Shown here: positions 34,013 through 42,943 of the stretch, one piece after another
How the letters are laid out: each line of letters opens with the position of its first letter
Position numbering within the stretch: position 1 is the stretch's first letter
DNA from: Burkholderiaceae bacterium
GTDB taxonomy: Bacteria; Pseudomonadota; Gammaproteobacteria; Burkholderiales; Burkholderiaceae_C
Length of the DNA stretch: 56,843 nt
Direction of reading: 5' to 3'
Assembly (NCBI GenBank): GCA_004299095.1
Contig: SCQQ01000103.1
Location: forward strand, 1-56,843
The notes under the pieces: generated by a model
What the model was told of the DNA's origin: nothing
Database searches by the model: none
Seen by the model: the letters and a program-made list of their open reading frames with translations, nothing else
Program-made: the position numbers and the translations under genes

Positions 34013-36261
34013 ACGCCGCCCATCCCATTCCGCTGCCCGTGCAACAGCAGGGCGATGAAGCCGACGATGAAATCAACCTGATTGAACTGCTGAACATCGT
34101 CTTGCAGCGTCGCTGGCTGGTGGCCGCGGTATTCGTTGTGATACTGCTCGCAGGCACCGCCTATGCGATCCTCGCGCATCCGATCTACGCCGCCGACGCA
34201 CTGATCCAGGTCGAGGACAAGGTGCCCGGCAGCAGGCTCGGCGGCCTGTCGCAATTGACTGAATCGCTCGGGCTGTCGCAAAACCCGGTGTCCGGGGAAA
34301 TCGAAATCCTGCGCTCGCGCGGCGTGCTGACGAAAGCCATCAATGAAACCCAGGCCAATGTGTCTGTCCACGTCGACAACCGCTTCCCACTGATCGGCGC
34401 CTGGGTCGCGCGCCGCAACGAAGCCCGTCAGGCCGGCCTGGCACAACCACTCTGGGGCCTCTCGGGCTATGCGTGGGGTGGCGAGCATTTGCGCTTTGCG
34501 CAAGTGTCACTGCCAGAACGTCAGTGGAATCGGGCGTTTTACCTGCAAACCACGCCCACGGGTTACACCGTGCTCGATTCCAGTGGTCGCGAATTGGCCC
34601 GTGGCGCCGTGGGCGAGCGCGTCGCATTCACGCTGCACAACGAACCGGCTTCAATCACGGTGCAGGAACTGGAAGCCCGCCCCGGAACGCGCTTTCGCTT
34701 CACCGAACAATCACTCGAACAGACGACGCGGGAAGTCCGTGCCGCGCTGAGCGTCACCGAGGCCGGCAAGCAGAGTGGCGTGATCCAGATCAGCATCAAG
34801 AACCCGAGCGATGCATTTGCCGTGCACCTGATCAACGCGGTGGCCGATGCGTACCTGGCGCAAAACGTCGAGCGGCGCAGCGCGGAAGCCCGCAGCAGCC
34901 TAAAGTTCCTGGAACAGCAGTTGCCGGCACTGAAAGACCGCGTCAACGAATCCGAAGACGCGTTGTCGAAATACCGCATGCGCAGCAGCACGATTGCCGT
35001 GGACAAGGAGGCCGAAGAGTTGCTGAAACAGGCAACCACGCTGGAAAACAATCGCTTGCAGCTGCGGCTGAAACGGGACGAACTGGCACAGCGCTTCAGG
35101 CCCGATTACCCGGAACTCAAGGCGCTCGACAACCAGATCGCGGTGGTGAACAAGGCCATCGCTGAGCTGGACAAGGCGACCACGCGTCTGCCCAAGGCGC
35201 AGCGCGAGCTGCTGCCGTACGAGCGCGACGCGCGCGTCAACGCCGCGCTGTACGTCTCGCTGCTGAACAACGCGCAGCAATTGCGCGTGGCGGAAGCCGG
35301 AATGATCGGCAATGTGCGCATCGTCGACCACGCCGTGGTGAGCGGCCGGCCAGTAGAACCGAAGCGGCCGCAAATCGTCGCGCTGGCGGCGGTGCTTGGC
35401 CTGATCCTTGGCTTATTTTCGGCATTCGTGGCCCATTTCATGCGTCCGACGCTGCAGCGTTCGGATCAGATCGAGCAGCTCACCGGCCTGTCGACCTACG
35501 CCACGATTCCCGAATCGGAGCGCAAGGGTATCGGGGCTCGCAGATTCCCTCGCAGAAACGGCCACTCGCGACGTAACACGAAGGGGTTGCTCGCGCTTGC
35601 CACGCCGCAGGACCCAGCCGTGGAAAGTTTGCGCTCGCTGCGCACCGGGTTGACCTTCGCGTTGATGGGGTCCTCCGGCAACGTGGTCGCTTTCACCGGT
35701 GCCACCAGCGGTGTGGGCAAGAGCTTCATTTCGTCGAATTTCGCCGCACTGATGGCCGATTCGGGCAAACGCGTAGTGCTGGTCGACACCGACATGCGCA
35801 AACCGCACCTGCATGACGTGTTCGACTTCGAGCGCACCACGCCGGGCCTGTCGTCGGTGCTAGCAGGTAGCGAGTCGATCGATTCACTGCTGCGCGCCAC
35901 CGGCGTGAGCAACCTGACGGTACTGCCGGCCGGTGTCCTACCACCGAATCCCAGCGAGCTGCTGTTGCATCCGCGTTTCGCACAACTGGTGCAAGCCCTG
36001 AGCAGTCGCTTTGATCTGGTGGTGTTCGACACGCCGCCGATCCTGCCGGTGGCGGACGTCCTGGCGGTGATGCAGCACGTCTCAGTAGCTTTCCTGATCG
36101 TGCGTGCGGAATACAGCACGGCACGCGAAGTTCGCGACGCACTCCTGAAGCTGCGCAATTCGGGCGTGGCTGAATGCGTGAAAGGCGCTATCTTCAATGG
36201 CGTGCGCGGCAGCCAGATTGGTTATGGCCGAGCCTACAAATACTATTACTCCTACCGTTAG
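34009..36261 (+). CDS. Polysaccharide co-polymerase / autophosphorylating tyrosine kinase (Wzc/Etk-like)
   Basis: A 750-aa inner-membrane BY-kinase. Its Wzz domain is bounded by TM1 (about residues 38-58) and TM2 (about 465-485, IVALAAVLGLILGLFSAFVAH), with a coiled-coil periplasmic part. The cytoplasmic kinase has Walker A GATSGVGKS (564-572), Walker A-prime LVDTDMRKP (Asp593/Asp595) and Walker B VVFDTPP (Asp674). The C-terminal tail GYGRAYKYYYSYR is a tyrosine cluster. It controls polymer length and export with the Wza-like pore and is the target of the phosphatase gene upstream. It ends the operon. Confidence 0.94.
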   Translation: MNAAHPIPLPVQQQGDEADDEINLIELLNIVLQRRWLVAAVFVVILLAGTAYAILAHPIYAADALIQVEDKVPGSRLGGLSQLTESLGLSQNPVSGEIEILRSRGVLTKAINETQANVSVHVDNRFPLIGAWVARRNEARQAGLAQPLWGLSGYAWGGEHLRFAQVSLPERQWNRAFYLQTTPTGYTVLDSSGRELARGAVGERVAFTLHNEPASITVQELEARPGTRFRFTEQSLEQTTREVRAALSVTEAGKQSGVIQISIKNPSDAFAVHLINAVADAYLAQNVERRSAEARSSLKFLEQQLPALKDRVNESEDALSKYRMRSSTIAVDKEAEELLKQATTLENNRLQLRLKRDELAQRFRPDYPELKALDNQIAVVNKAIAELDKATTRLPKAQRELLPYERDARVNAALYVSLLNNAQQLRVAEAGMIGNVRIVDHAVVSGRPVEPKRPQIVALAAVLGLILGLFSAFVAHFMRPTLQRSDQIEQLTGLSTYATIPESERKGIGARRFPRRNGHSRRNTKGLLALATPQDPAVESLRSLRTGLTFALMGSSGNVVAFTGATSGVGKSFISSNFAALMADSGKRVVLVDTDMRKPHLHDVFDFERTTPGLSSVLAGSESIDSLLRATGVSNLTVLPAGVLPPNPSELLLHPRFAQLVQALSSRFDLVVFDTPPILPVADVLAVMQHVSVAFLIVRAEYSTAREVRDALLKLRNSGVAECVKGAIFNGVRGSQIGYGRAYKYYYSYR

Positions 36262-36425
36262 CGTTCGACGCAATTCACACGGCCGCACGGGCGGTTCGCG
36301 ACCGAACGGCTCCATCCAGCAGATCAAGCGCAAATTCGACCTGTACACCTCACCGACGATCTCGGCTGACGTCGACGCACAAGGACGCAGGCGCCTAAAC
36401 TTGGGGCATCCCCAGGAGACACAGC

Positions 36426-37856
36426 ATGAACGCGCCCGCCCAACTCGCCCACCTCACTCCCGAAATCCACCCGCGTGACGTTCCGGCCGCATTGACCGCG
36501 GCGCTGCAACAGCGCTTCGGCGCGCAGTTCTCGCAGACCCAGGCGCAGCGCGAGCAGCACGGGCGCGACGAATCGCCGTTCCAGGTGCCGCCGCCCGCGG
36601 CCGTGGTGTTTGCCGAAAGCACGCAGGACGTAAGCGACACGATCAAGCTGTGCGCGCAGCACAAGGTCCCGGTGATCCCGTTCGGCATCGGCTCGTCGCT
36701 CGAAGGCCAGTTGCTCGCGGTGCAGGGCGGCATCAGTCTGGACGTGTCGCGCATGAACAAGGTGCTGGCGGTGCACACCGAGGACCTCACGGTCACCGTG
36801 CAACCAGGCGTGACGCGCGAGCAGCTCAACCAGGAGCTCCGGGACACGGGCTTTTTCTTCCCCATCGATCCGGGCGCCAACGCCAGCCTGGGCGGCATGG
36901 CCTCGACGCGCGCCAGCGGCACCAACGCGGTGCGCTACGGCACCATGCGCGAGAACGTGCTGGCGCTGGAAGTGGTGACGGCGCAGGGCGAGGTGGTGCG
37001 CACCGGCACGCACGCCAAGAAATCGAGCGCGGGCTACGACCTCACGCGCCTGTTCGTCGGCAGCGAAGGCACGCTCGGCGTGATCACCGAAGTCACGCTG
37101 CGCATTTACCCGTTGCCGGAAGCCGTGATGGCCGCCATTTGCTCGTTCCCGAGCATGGCCGACGCCGTCAACACGGTGATCCAGATCATCCAGGCGGCGG
37201 TGCCGATCGCGCGCGTTGAGCTGCTCGACGACAACACCGTGCGCGTGGTCAACAAATACAGCCACCTGACCTTGCGCGAATCGCCGCTGCTGCTGATGGA
37301 ATTCAACGGCTCGCCCGCGAGCGTGAAGGAGCAGACCGAGGCGGTGCAGGAAATTGCGCGCGAGCACGGCGGCGCCGATTTCGAATGGGCCGACAAACCC
37401 GAAGACCGCACCCGCCTCTGGACCGCGCGCCACAAAGCCTACTTTGCCGCGGTGGCGAGCCGCCCGGGTTGCCGCTGCGTGACCACCGACACCTGCGTGC
37501 CGATTTCCCACCTGGCCGACGCACTGCTGGACACGGTGGACGAAGCCAACGCCAGCCAGATTCCCTACTTCCTGGTGGGCCACGTGGGCGACGGCAATTT
37601 CCACATGGGTTACTTGATCGACCCGGCCAGCGACAGCGAGCGCGCCAAGGCCGAAGACCTCAACCGCACGCTGGTGATGCGCGCGCTGAAACTGGGCGGC
37701 ACCTGCACCGGCGAGCACGGCATCGGCTTACACAAGATGGACTTCCTGCTGGAAGAAGCGGGCGGCGCGGTGGGGTTGATGCGCGCCATCAAGAAAGCGC
37801 TGGACCCGGACAACATCATGAATCCAGGAAAGATCTTTCACATGGACGCGCCTTAG
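36426..37856 (+). CDS. FAD-linked 2-hydroxy acid dehydrogenase (D-lactate dehydrogenase/GlcD-like)
   Basis: A 476-aa flavoprotein of the FAD-binding-4 / FAD-oxidase-C family. The FAD segment is VIPFGIGSSLEGQLLAVQGGISLD and PGANASLGGMASTRASGTNAVRYG, and the C-terminal substrate domain has GHVGDGNFHMGYLI and GGTCTGEHGIGLHKMDFL, where His residues bind metal and substrate. It probably oxidises D-lactate, glycolate or a related acid to the keto acid, passing electrons to cytochrome or quinone. A ribosome site AGGAGA precedes the ATG. A GGGG-CAT-CCCC element lies just upstream of that site. It is a single gene. Confidence 0.9.
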   Translation: MNAPAQLAHLTPEIHPRDVPAALTAALQQRFGAQFSQTQAQREQHGRDESPFQVPPPAAVVFAESTQDVSDTIKLCAQHKVPVIPFGIGSSLEGQLLAVQGGISLDVSRMNKVLAVHTEDLTVTVQPGVTREQLNQELRDTGFFFPIDPGANASLGGMASTRASGTNAVRYGTMRENVLALEVVTAQGEVVRTGTHAKKSSAGYDLTRLFVGSEGTLGVITEVTLRIYPLPEAVMAAICSFPSMADAVNTVIQIIQAAVPIARVELLDDNTVRVVNKYSHLTLRESPLLLMEFNGSPASVKEQTEAVQEIAREHGGADFEWADKPEDRTRLWTARHKAYFAAVASRPGCRCVTTDTCVPISHLADALLDTVDEANASQIPYFLVGHVGDGNFHMGYLIDPASDSERAKAEDLNRTLVMRALKLGGTCTGEHGIGLHKMDFLLEEAGGAVGLMRAIKKALDPDNIMNPGKIFHMDAP

Positions 37857-37860
37857 GCCT

Positions 37861-37897
37861 GCTTGCGTTCGCGCTGGCAGAAACAGCGTCAGCAAGC
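37861..37897 (+). other. Interrupted hairpin after the FAD dehydrogenase gene
   Basis: GCTTGC pairs with GCAAGC (37892-37897), with an internal CGCTG/CAGCG stem. It starts 4 bp after the stop codon and could serve as a 3-prime structure. No U-tract is present. Confidence 0.4.
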
Positions 37898-37900
37898 CCG

Positions 37901-37929
37901 GGCTGGCCGCATCAACAGCGCGGCCAGCC
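37901..37929 (+). terminator. Perfect 10-bp hairpin, candidate transcription end
   Basis: GGCTGGCCGC (37901-37910) and GCGGCCAGCC (37920-37929) are exact complements with a 9-nt loop. The position, 45 bp downstream of the FAD dehydrogenase stop, suits a terminator or boundary element. No U-tract follows. Confidence 0.45.
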
Positions 37930-38189
37930 TGAACCATAGTCCTGATTGCCAATGCCGTTGAAGCTGCTGCCCGACGGCACCGGGAAGCGCCGATGCAGCC
38001 GCGCGTCCGGACGCGCTCATGGAACCTCCGGGAACTTCATCGATCAAGATCGGAGCGTACATTCGGTACGCTTTTCAAGTAAAGCAATAAGGCGGCCCGT
38101 CATGAGCCCAGGGTCTTGCTGCGGCGCACGAAGCGCCGTGGCATGCAACATCTGCCGGCTCATGCGCTCCGCCCATAAAGGAAGCAGCC

Positions 38190-39356
38190 ATGTCTTCACG
38201 CACACGATCTTGGCTCAACCGTGGCATCTTGGCGCTCGCCGGTCTTGGTTTGACAGCGCTGCTGGCCGCCTGCGGGGGCGGCGGTGACAGCGCGGGCGGC
38301 ACCGGCACCTTGCGGATGTCGATGACCGACGCACCCGCCTGCGGCTATGACCACGTCTGGATCGACGTGCAGACGCTGCGCATCAACCAGAGTGCGACGG
38401 CGGGCGCCGCCGATGCAGGCTGGGCCAGCATTCCGGTGAATACCCGCATCGATCTGCTGACGCTGAACAACGGCATCCTGCAGACGCTGGGCGAAATCCC
38501 GTTGCAGACGGGTAAGTACCAGCAGTTGCGCCTGGTGCTCGGCAACAACAACTCGATCGTTCCCAGCGGCGGCACCGAAACGCCGCTCACAGTGCCCAGC
38601 GGCATGCAAAGCGGCATCAAACTCAACGCCGACATCACGATCGCGGCCAACCAGATGGCCGATTTCGTACTCGACTTCAACGCCTGCAAATCGATCGTGA
38701 AAGCCGGCGCCTCGGGCAAATACCTGCTCAAGCCGGTGATCGCCGTGACGCCGAACTACCTGTCTGGCGTGCGCGGCTACGTCGACGCGTCGCTGGTGCA
38801 GCCGACCACGACGGTCTCAGTCGAACAGGCGGGCGTGGTCGTCAGGAGCACCGTACCGCTCAACACCGGTGAGTTCGTGCTGCCGGTTGCGCCCGGAACA
38901 TACGACTTGGTGATCACGTCGGCCGGCCACGTCACGGCCGTCGTGACCGGCGTGGTCGTCAGCACCGCCACGGTGACCACGGTCAGCAGCGCCGGCGCCG
39001 CGATCAACCCGCCGACCTCGGCCATGGGAACCGCGGCCGGCACGGTCAGCACCCCGACCTCGCCGATCGACGCCACGGTGGACGCGACGCAGGCCCTGAG
39101 CAGTGGCGACACGATCGACGTCGCGGGCGGGCCGGTGGATGCGGATACCGGCGCCTACACGTATGCCCTGCCGACCGGCGCACCGGTGGTGGCGCCCTAC
39201 GTCGCCGCGACTCCGACGACGCTGAATTTCATCGCCGATGGCGCGGCCGCGGGCCAGTACGCTCTGGTGGCGGCTTCCGGCGGCACGGTCAAGCCGGCTG
39301 TCCCGATCACCGTGGCGGCGGGTGCAACGACCACGACGAACTTCACGTTCCCCTGA
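38190..39356 (+). CDS. DUF4382 domain lipoprotein
   Basis: A 388-aa envelope protein with lipobox LLAAC at Cys28 followed by a Gly-rich linker. Residues about 37-190 match DUF4382 (TLRMSMTDAPACGYDHVWIDVQTLRI, LQTLGEIPLQTGKYQQLRLVLG). The remainder is Thr/Val/Ala-rich with beta-sandwich-like repeats resembling carboxypeptidase-regulatory domains (GEFVLPVAPGTYDLVITSAGH, AGQYALVAASGG). It is probably surface or periplasmic; the function is unknown. The region upstream has no clear promoter. Confidence 0.85.
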   Translation: MSSRTRSWLNRGILALAGLGLTALLAACGGGGDSAGGTGTLRMSMTDAPACGYDHVWIDVQTLRINQSATAGAADAGWASIPVNTRIDLLTLNNGILQTLGEIPLQTGKYQQLRLVLGNNNSIVPSGGTETPLTVPSGMQSGIKLNADITIAANQMADFVLDFNACKSIVKAGASGKYLLKPVIAVTPNYLSGVRGYVDASLVQPTTTVSVEQAGVVVRSTVPLNTGEFVLPVAPGTYDLVITSAGHVTAVVTGVVVSTATVTTVSSAGAAINPPTSAMGTAAGTVSTPTSPIDATVDATQALSSGDTIDVAGGPVDADTGAYTYALPTGAPVVAPYVAATPTTLNFIADGAAAGQYALVAASGGTVKPAVPITVAAGATTTTNFTFP

Positions 39357-39481
39357 CCCACCCGGCGCGTCGGATCGGCCGCTTGTGTCGCGCAATCGCT
39401 GACCAGGCGGCCTCGCGCGCGCACGATGCCGGCAACGCCGCCGAATGCGTGAAATGTAGGTGACGTTTGAGGTGGCGGAAG

Positions 39482-40102
39482 TCACCAATTGCGCTGCTTG
39501 GCCCACTTGGCGCGGATGGCTTCGGTCACCGGCAGGCCGCTGCCGCGCGACCGCACGTGGAAAGCCATGCCGGCCCGCAGGTCGCCGGGCGCATCGACCG
39601 CCAGATAAAACCCGGTGCGCAGCGTGCGCGCCATGACTTGTGCCGCTTGCGCGTAGCCCATCACGGCGCAGAGCTTGTAGCACGGCTCGCGCGGCTGGGT
39701 CACGCGCAAGGTGCAACTTGAGTCGTCGAAATGCAGCGTGTCGCCGATCCAGAGATCGGACTCCAGCAGGCCGGAAAGCAGCAGGTTCTCACCGATGAAG
39801 CCCGCAGCCAGCGGCGCATCGAACGGCGCGAGGCCGCGCGCACGGCGCTCTTCCACCCAGAACGGCAAGTGCTCCTGCGGGTAGGCATAAACCGCCTTGC
39901 GGAGGCCGCCGTGGCATTCGAGGTCGGCCTGCTCGTCGCCTTCCAGCCCAAGCGCGCGCACCGCAACCGCTCCCGAGACCGGCTTTTTGGCGATGCCGCT
40001 CAGCACGGTACGGCCACCCAGCGCCCGCAACGGCCGGGCGAGGCTCACGCTGATGCTGACGATGCGCCGTGCCTGCGGCGCGGCGCTCTCGGGCCTGTTC
40101 AC
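39482..40102 (-). CDS. MOSC domain protein (YiiM-like)
   Basis: A 206-aa MOSC protein, the domain that carries the sulfur-carrying cysteine in molybdenum cofactor sulfurases. Recognised parts are SGIAKKPVSGAVAVRALGLEGDEQADL, HGGLRKAVYAYPQEHLPFW, FGENLL-like FIGENLLLSGL and VTQPREPCYKLCAVMG with the conserved cysteine. YiiM-type proteins act in N-hydroxylated base analogue detoxification or with molybdoenzymes. The start ATG at 40102 follows aminopeptidase P by 73 bp on the same strand. Confidence 0.88.
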   Translation of the reverse strand: MNRPESAAPQARRIVSISVSLARPLRALGGRTVLSGIAKKPVSGAVAVRALGLEGDEQADLECHGGLRKAVYAYPQEHLPFWVEERRARGLAPFDAPLAAGFIGENLLLSGLLESDLWIGDTLHFDDSSCTLRVTQPREPCYKLCAVMGYAQAAQVMARTLRTGFYLAVDAPGDLRAGMAFHVRSRGSGLPVTEAIRAKWAKQRNW

Positions 40103-40175
40103 ATTGGCACCGGCTACACAGACACGCCGCAGCCAGCGCCGTCGCGCGTCATCTTGACGGCCCCACAGAACGCCT

Positions 40176-41567
40176 TCAAGCCGCCGCGCGCATCAGCGCC
40201 TCGATCTCGTCCGCGTCCACCGGCACACCGCGCGTCAGCAATTCACAACCGGACTTGGTGACCACGGCGTCGTCCTCAATGCGGATACCGATGTTCCAGA
40301 ACGGCTTGGGCACGTTCTTCGCCGGGCGGATGTAGAGGCCGGGCTCCAGCGTGAGCACCATGCCGGGGCGCAGGATGCGGCTCGGGCGCTTTTGCACCGT
40401 CTGGCCGCTGATCGGGTCGTGCTGCTCGGTCACCTGGTCCGCTTCGCCCGGCTCGACGTAGCTGCCGCAATCGTGCACGTCCATGCCCATCCAGTGGCTG
40501 GTGCGGTGCATGTAGAACGGGAAGTAGGCGCGCTTCTTGATCACGTCCTGCACGCCGCCCACCTGGTTGCGGTCGAGGATTTTCAGGTCCAGCAGGCCTT
40601 GCACCAGCACCTTGACGGCGGCGTTGTGCGGGTCGTCGAAGCGCGCGCCCGGACGCGTCGCTTCGAACGCGGCCCGCTGGCTCGCCAGCACCACGTCGTA
40701 GAGCGCGCGCTGCGGGCCGGAGAATTTCCCATCCGCCGGGAAGGTGCGCGTGATGTCGCTCGCATAGCCGTCGAGTTCGCACGCCGCGTCGATCAGCACC
40801 AGCTCGCCTTTTTTCAACGGCGCGTCGCCCGCCGGGTAGTGCAGCACGCACGCATTGGCGCCGGCCGCGACGATGCTGGTGTAGGCCGGAAATTGCGAGC
40901 CATTGCGGCGGAATTCGTGCAGCAGTTCGGCTTCCAGGTGGTATTCGCGCACGCCGGCGCCGGCGTGCAACTGCCGGGCGCTGAGTTGCATGGCGCGCAC
41001 GTGGCCCTGGGCGCTGATCTGCCCCGCGCGCCGCATAATGGCGAGCTCGTGTGCATCTTTCACCAGGCGCATTTCGTCCAGCAGGGTGCACACGTCGCGC
41101 TGGCTGTCGGGCACCAGCAGGCCGGCGCGCGCCTGGCCGCGCACGTCCTGCAGCCAACTGTCGACGACCGTTTCCAACCCGGCGTGGGTGGCGAACGGGT
41201 ACCAGACCGTGCGCGTGTTGGCCAGCAGGCCGGGCATGCGCTCGTCCAGTTCTTCGAACGAATGCGCCTCGTCCACGCCCAGCGCCGCGGGCGCGGCCTT
41301 GGGGCCGAGGCGATAGCCGGTCCAGGTTTCGCGCTCGGGGTCTTTCGGCTGGCAAAAGAGCGTGCTGCGGCCGTCGGAATCCAGCACCAACCAGGCGTCG
41401 GGCTCGGTGAAGCCGGTCAGGTAATAGAAGTAGCTGTCGGCGCGATAGGGAAAGTCGCTGTCGCGGTTGCGCTGCTGCACCGGCGCAGTCGGAACGACGG
41501 CGATCGCGCCCTTGCCCAACTGCTTGGCGAGGCGCGCGCGGCGCTCGGAATAGGGGGTGTGATTCAT
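40176..41567 (-). CDS. pepP: Xaa-Pro aminopeptidase (aminopeptidase P)
   Basis: A 463-aa dinuclear metalloprotease releasing N-terminal residues before proline. The N-terminal creatinase-like domain has RNRDSDFPYRADSYFYYLTGF. The pita-bread catalytic part has LVLIDAACELDGYASDITRTFP (metal Asp pair), TSHWMGMDVHDCGSYVE (His) and LTLEPGLYIRP with IGIRIEDDAVVT (Glu ligands). The ATG at 41567 begins NHTPYSERRARL and is preferred to an upstream frame without homology. It precedes the MOSC gene. Confidence 0.95.
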   Translation of the reverse strand: MNHTPYSERRARLAKQLGKGAIAVVPTAPVQQRNRDSDFPYRADSYFYYLTGFTEPDAWLVLDSDGRSTLFCQPKDPERETWTGYRLGPKAAPAALGVDEAHSFEELDERMPGLLANTRTVWYPFATHAGLETVVDSWLQDVRGQARAGLLVPDSQRDVCTLLDEMRLVKDAHELAIMRRAGQISAQGHVRAMQLSARQLHAGAGVREYHLEAELLHEFRRNGSQFPAYTSIVAAGANACVLHYPAGDAPLKKGELVLIDAACELDGYASDITRTFPADGKFSGPQRALYDVVLASQRAAFEATRPGARFDDPHNAAVKVLVQGLLDLKILDRNQVGGVQDVIKKRAYFPFYMHRTSHWMGMDVHDCGSYVEPGEADQVTEQHDPISGQTVQKRPSRILRPGMVLTLEPGLYIRPAKNVPKPFWNIGIRIEDDAVVTKSGCELLTRGVPVDADEIEALMRAAA

Positions 41568-41705
41568 GGGTTTGGAGCTTACTCGGTTCGCTTGGCGGGC
41601 GCGGTGCCAGCAGAACCCAGCGCCGCGCCTGAGCGCAAAGGGCCGCCCGGCGGCCAGTACAACGCGCTCCACTGGCGCGGGTTTACCTGGGCTGCCGCGC
41701 TGCGC

Positions 41706-42812
41706 TCAAGAGGCAGCATCCGGATGCCGAATGCCCTTGATGCGCTCGCCGCTTTGGGGATCGAACAGGTAAAGCCGTTCCGCGCCGCACGTGAGGGTAA
41801 CGGCGTCGCCGATCTGCGCCTTGCGGTGCGGCGCGATCTGCGCCGTGAGCGTCGCGTTTCCGACGCGCACGTGGATCAGCGTGAGCGCGCCCAGCGGCTC
41901 GACGACCTCCACGACGCCCCTAAGCCAGCAATCGGGGCGCTCCTCCCGCGCAAGATGCAAATGCTCGGGCCGGACGCCGACGCAAACGCGGCTGCGGTCT
42001 TGGACTGCCCGCAAACCCTCGGCGTCCAGCTTGAGCGAAAAATCGTGACCGCCCGCCACGCCGCCCACCACGTCCGCATCGAGAAAATTCATCGACGGCG
42101 TGCCGATGAAGCCCGCCACGAAGCGATTGGCCGGTTGCTCGTACAGCGCGCCGGGCGCGTCGATCTGCTGGGCCACGCCGTCGCGCATGACGACGATGCG
42201 CTGTCCCATGGTCATGGCCTCGGTCTGGTCATGCGTGACGTAGAACGTCGTGATGCCGAGGTTGTGGTGCAGCTTGATGATTTCCGCGCGCATGTCGACG
42301 CGCAGCTTGGCGTCCAGGTTGGACAGCGGCTCGTCCATCAGGAACACCTGCGGCTGGCGCACGATCGCGCGCCCGAGCGCCACCCGCTGGCGCTGGCCGC
42401 CCGACAGCGCAGCGGGCTTGCGCTCCAGCAGCGCGTCGATCCCCAGCATGCGCGCGGCGCCTTCAACGCGCCGCTGGACTTCGTCTTTCGGGTATTTGCG
42501 CAGCTTGAGCGAGAAGCTCATGTTCTCGCGCACGTTCATGTGCGGATAGAGCGCGTAGCTCTGAAACACCATGGCCACGTCGCGATCCTTGGGCGCCACG
42601 CCGCCCACGTTCACGCCGCCGATGAAAATGTCGCCGCCGGTGTGCTCCTCGAGCCCGGCGATCATGCGCATGGTGGTGGTCTTGCCGCAGCCCGAGGGCC
42701 CGACCAGCACCACGAATTCGCCATCCGCGGTGGTGAGGTTGAAGTCAGAGACCACCAGCGACTGTCCTTCGGGATAACGCTTGTTCACATGTCGGAGTTC
42801 GACGATGGCCAT
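41706..42812 (-). CDS. Sugar ABC transporter ATPase (UgpC/MalK type)
   Basis: A 368-aa NBD with Walker A GPSGCGKTTTMRM, Q-loop MVFQSYALYPHM, signature LSGGQRQRVALGRA, Walker B VFLMDEPLSNLD, H-loop THDQTEAM, and a C-terminal TOBE/OB domain from about residue 240. It starts MAIVELRHVNKRYPEG at 42812. It is divergent from the binding protein and permease genes 131 bp away, which supply the rest of the importer. Such ATPases sometimes serve several sugar importers. Confidence 0.95.
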   Translation of the reverse strand: MAIVELRHVNKRYPEGQSLVVSDFNLTTADGEFVVLVGPSGCGKTTTMRMIAGLEEHTGGDIFIGGVNVGGVAPKDRDVAMVFQSYALYPHMNVRENMSFSLKLRKYPKDEVQRRVEGAARMLGIDALLERKPAALSGGQRQRVALGRAIVRQPQVFLMDEPLSNLDAKLRVDMRAEIIKLHHNLGITTFYVTHDQTEAMTMGQRIVVMRDGVAQQIDAPGALYEQPANRFVAGFIGTPSMNFLDADVVGGVAGGHDFSLKLDAEGLRAVQDRSRVCVGVRPEHLHLAREERPDCWLRGVVEVVEPLGALTLIHVRVGNATLTAQIAPHRKAQIGDAVTLTCGAERLYLFDPQSGERIKGIRHPDAAS

Positions 42813-42943
42813 CTGGAAACACCCTCTTCTTCACGCTGCTGCGACTTATGATACCGGCGGCTTCGCGGCCTTCCGCCGCGGACAATTTTCAGCGTCGTGC
42901 GGCGCCATCCGTCGCACGATTCCACGAAGGGGAGCGAGTTTTC

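Larger units (their letters stand above)
37857..38189 (+). other. Intergenic region of 333 bp with two hairpins and no gene
   Basis: The stretch after the FAD dehydrogenase has two structured repeats at 37861-37929 and a small GCTTT-TCAAGT-AAAGC dyad around 38069-38084. No coding frame looks real. The last 100 bp before the DUF4382 gene contain only a plausible ribosome site (AAGGAAG). I see no riboswitch or tRNA. Confidence 0.6.

Noticed and set aside
38080-38190. A possible riboswitch before the DUF4382 gene
   Set aside because: No conserved core could be matched and only weak dyads are present.
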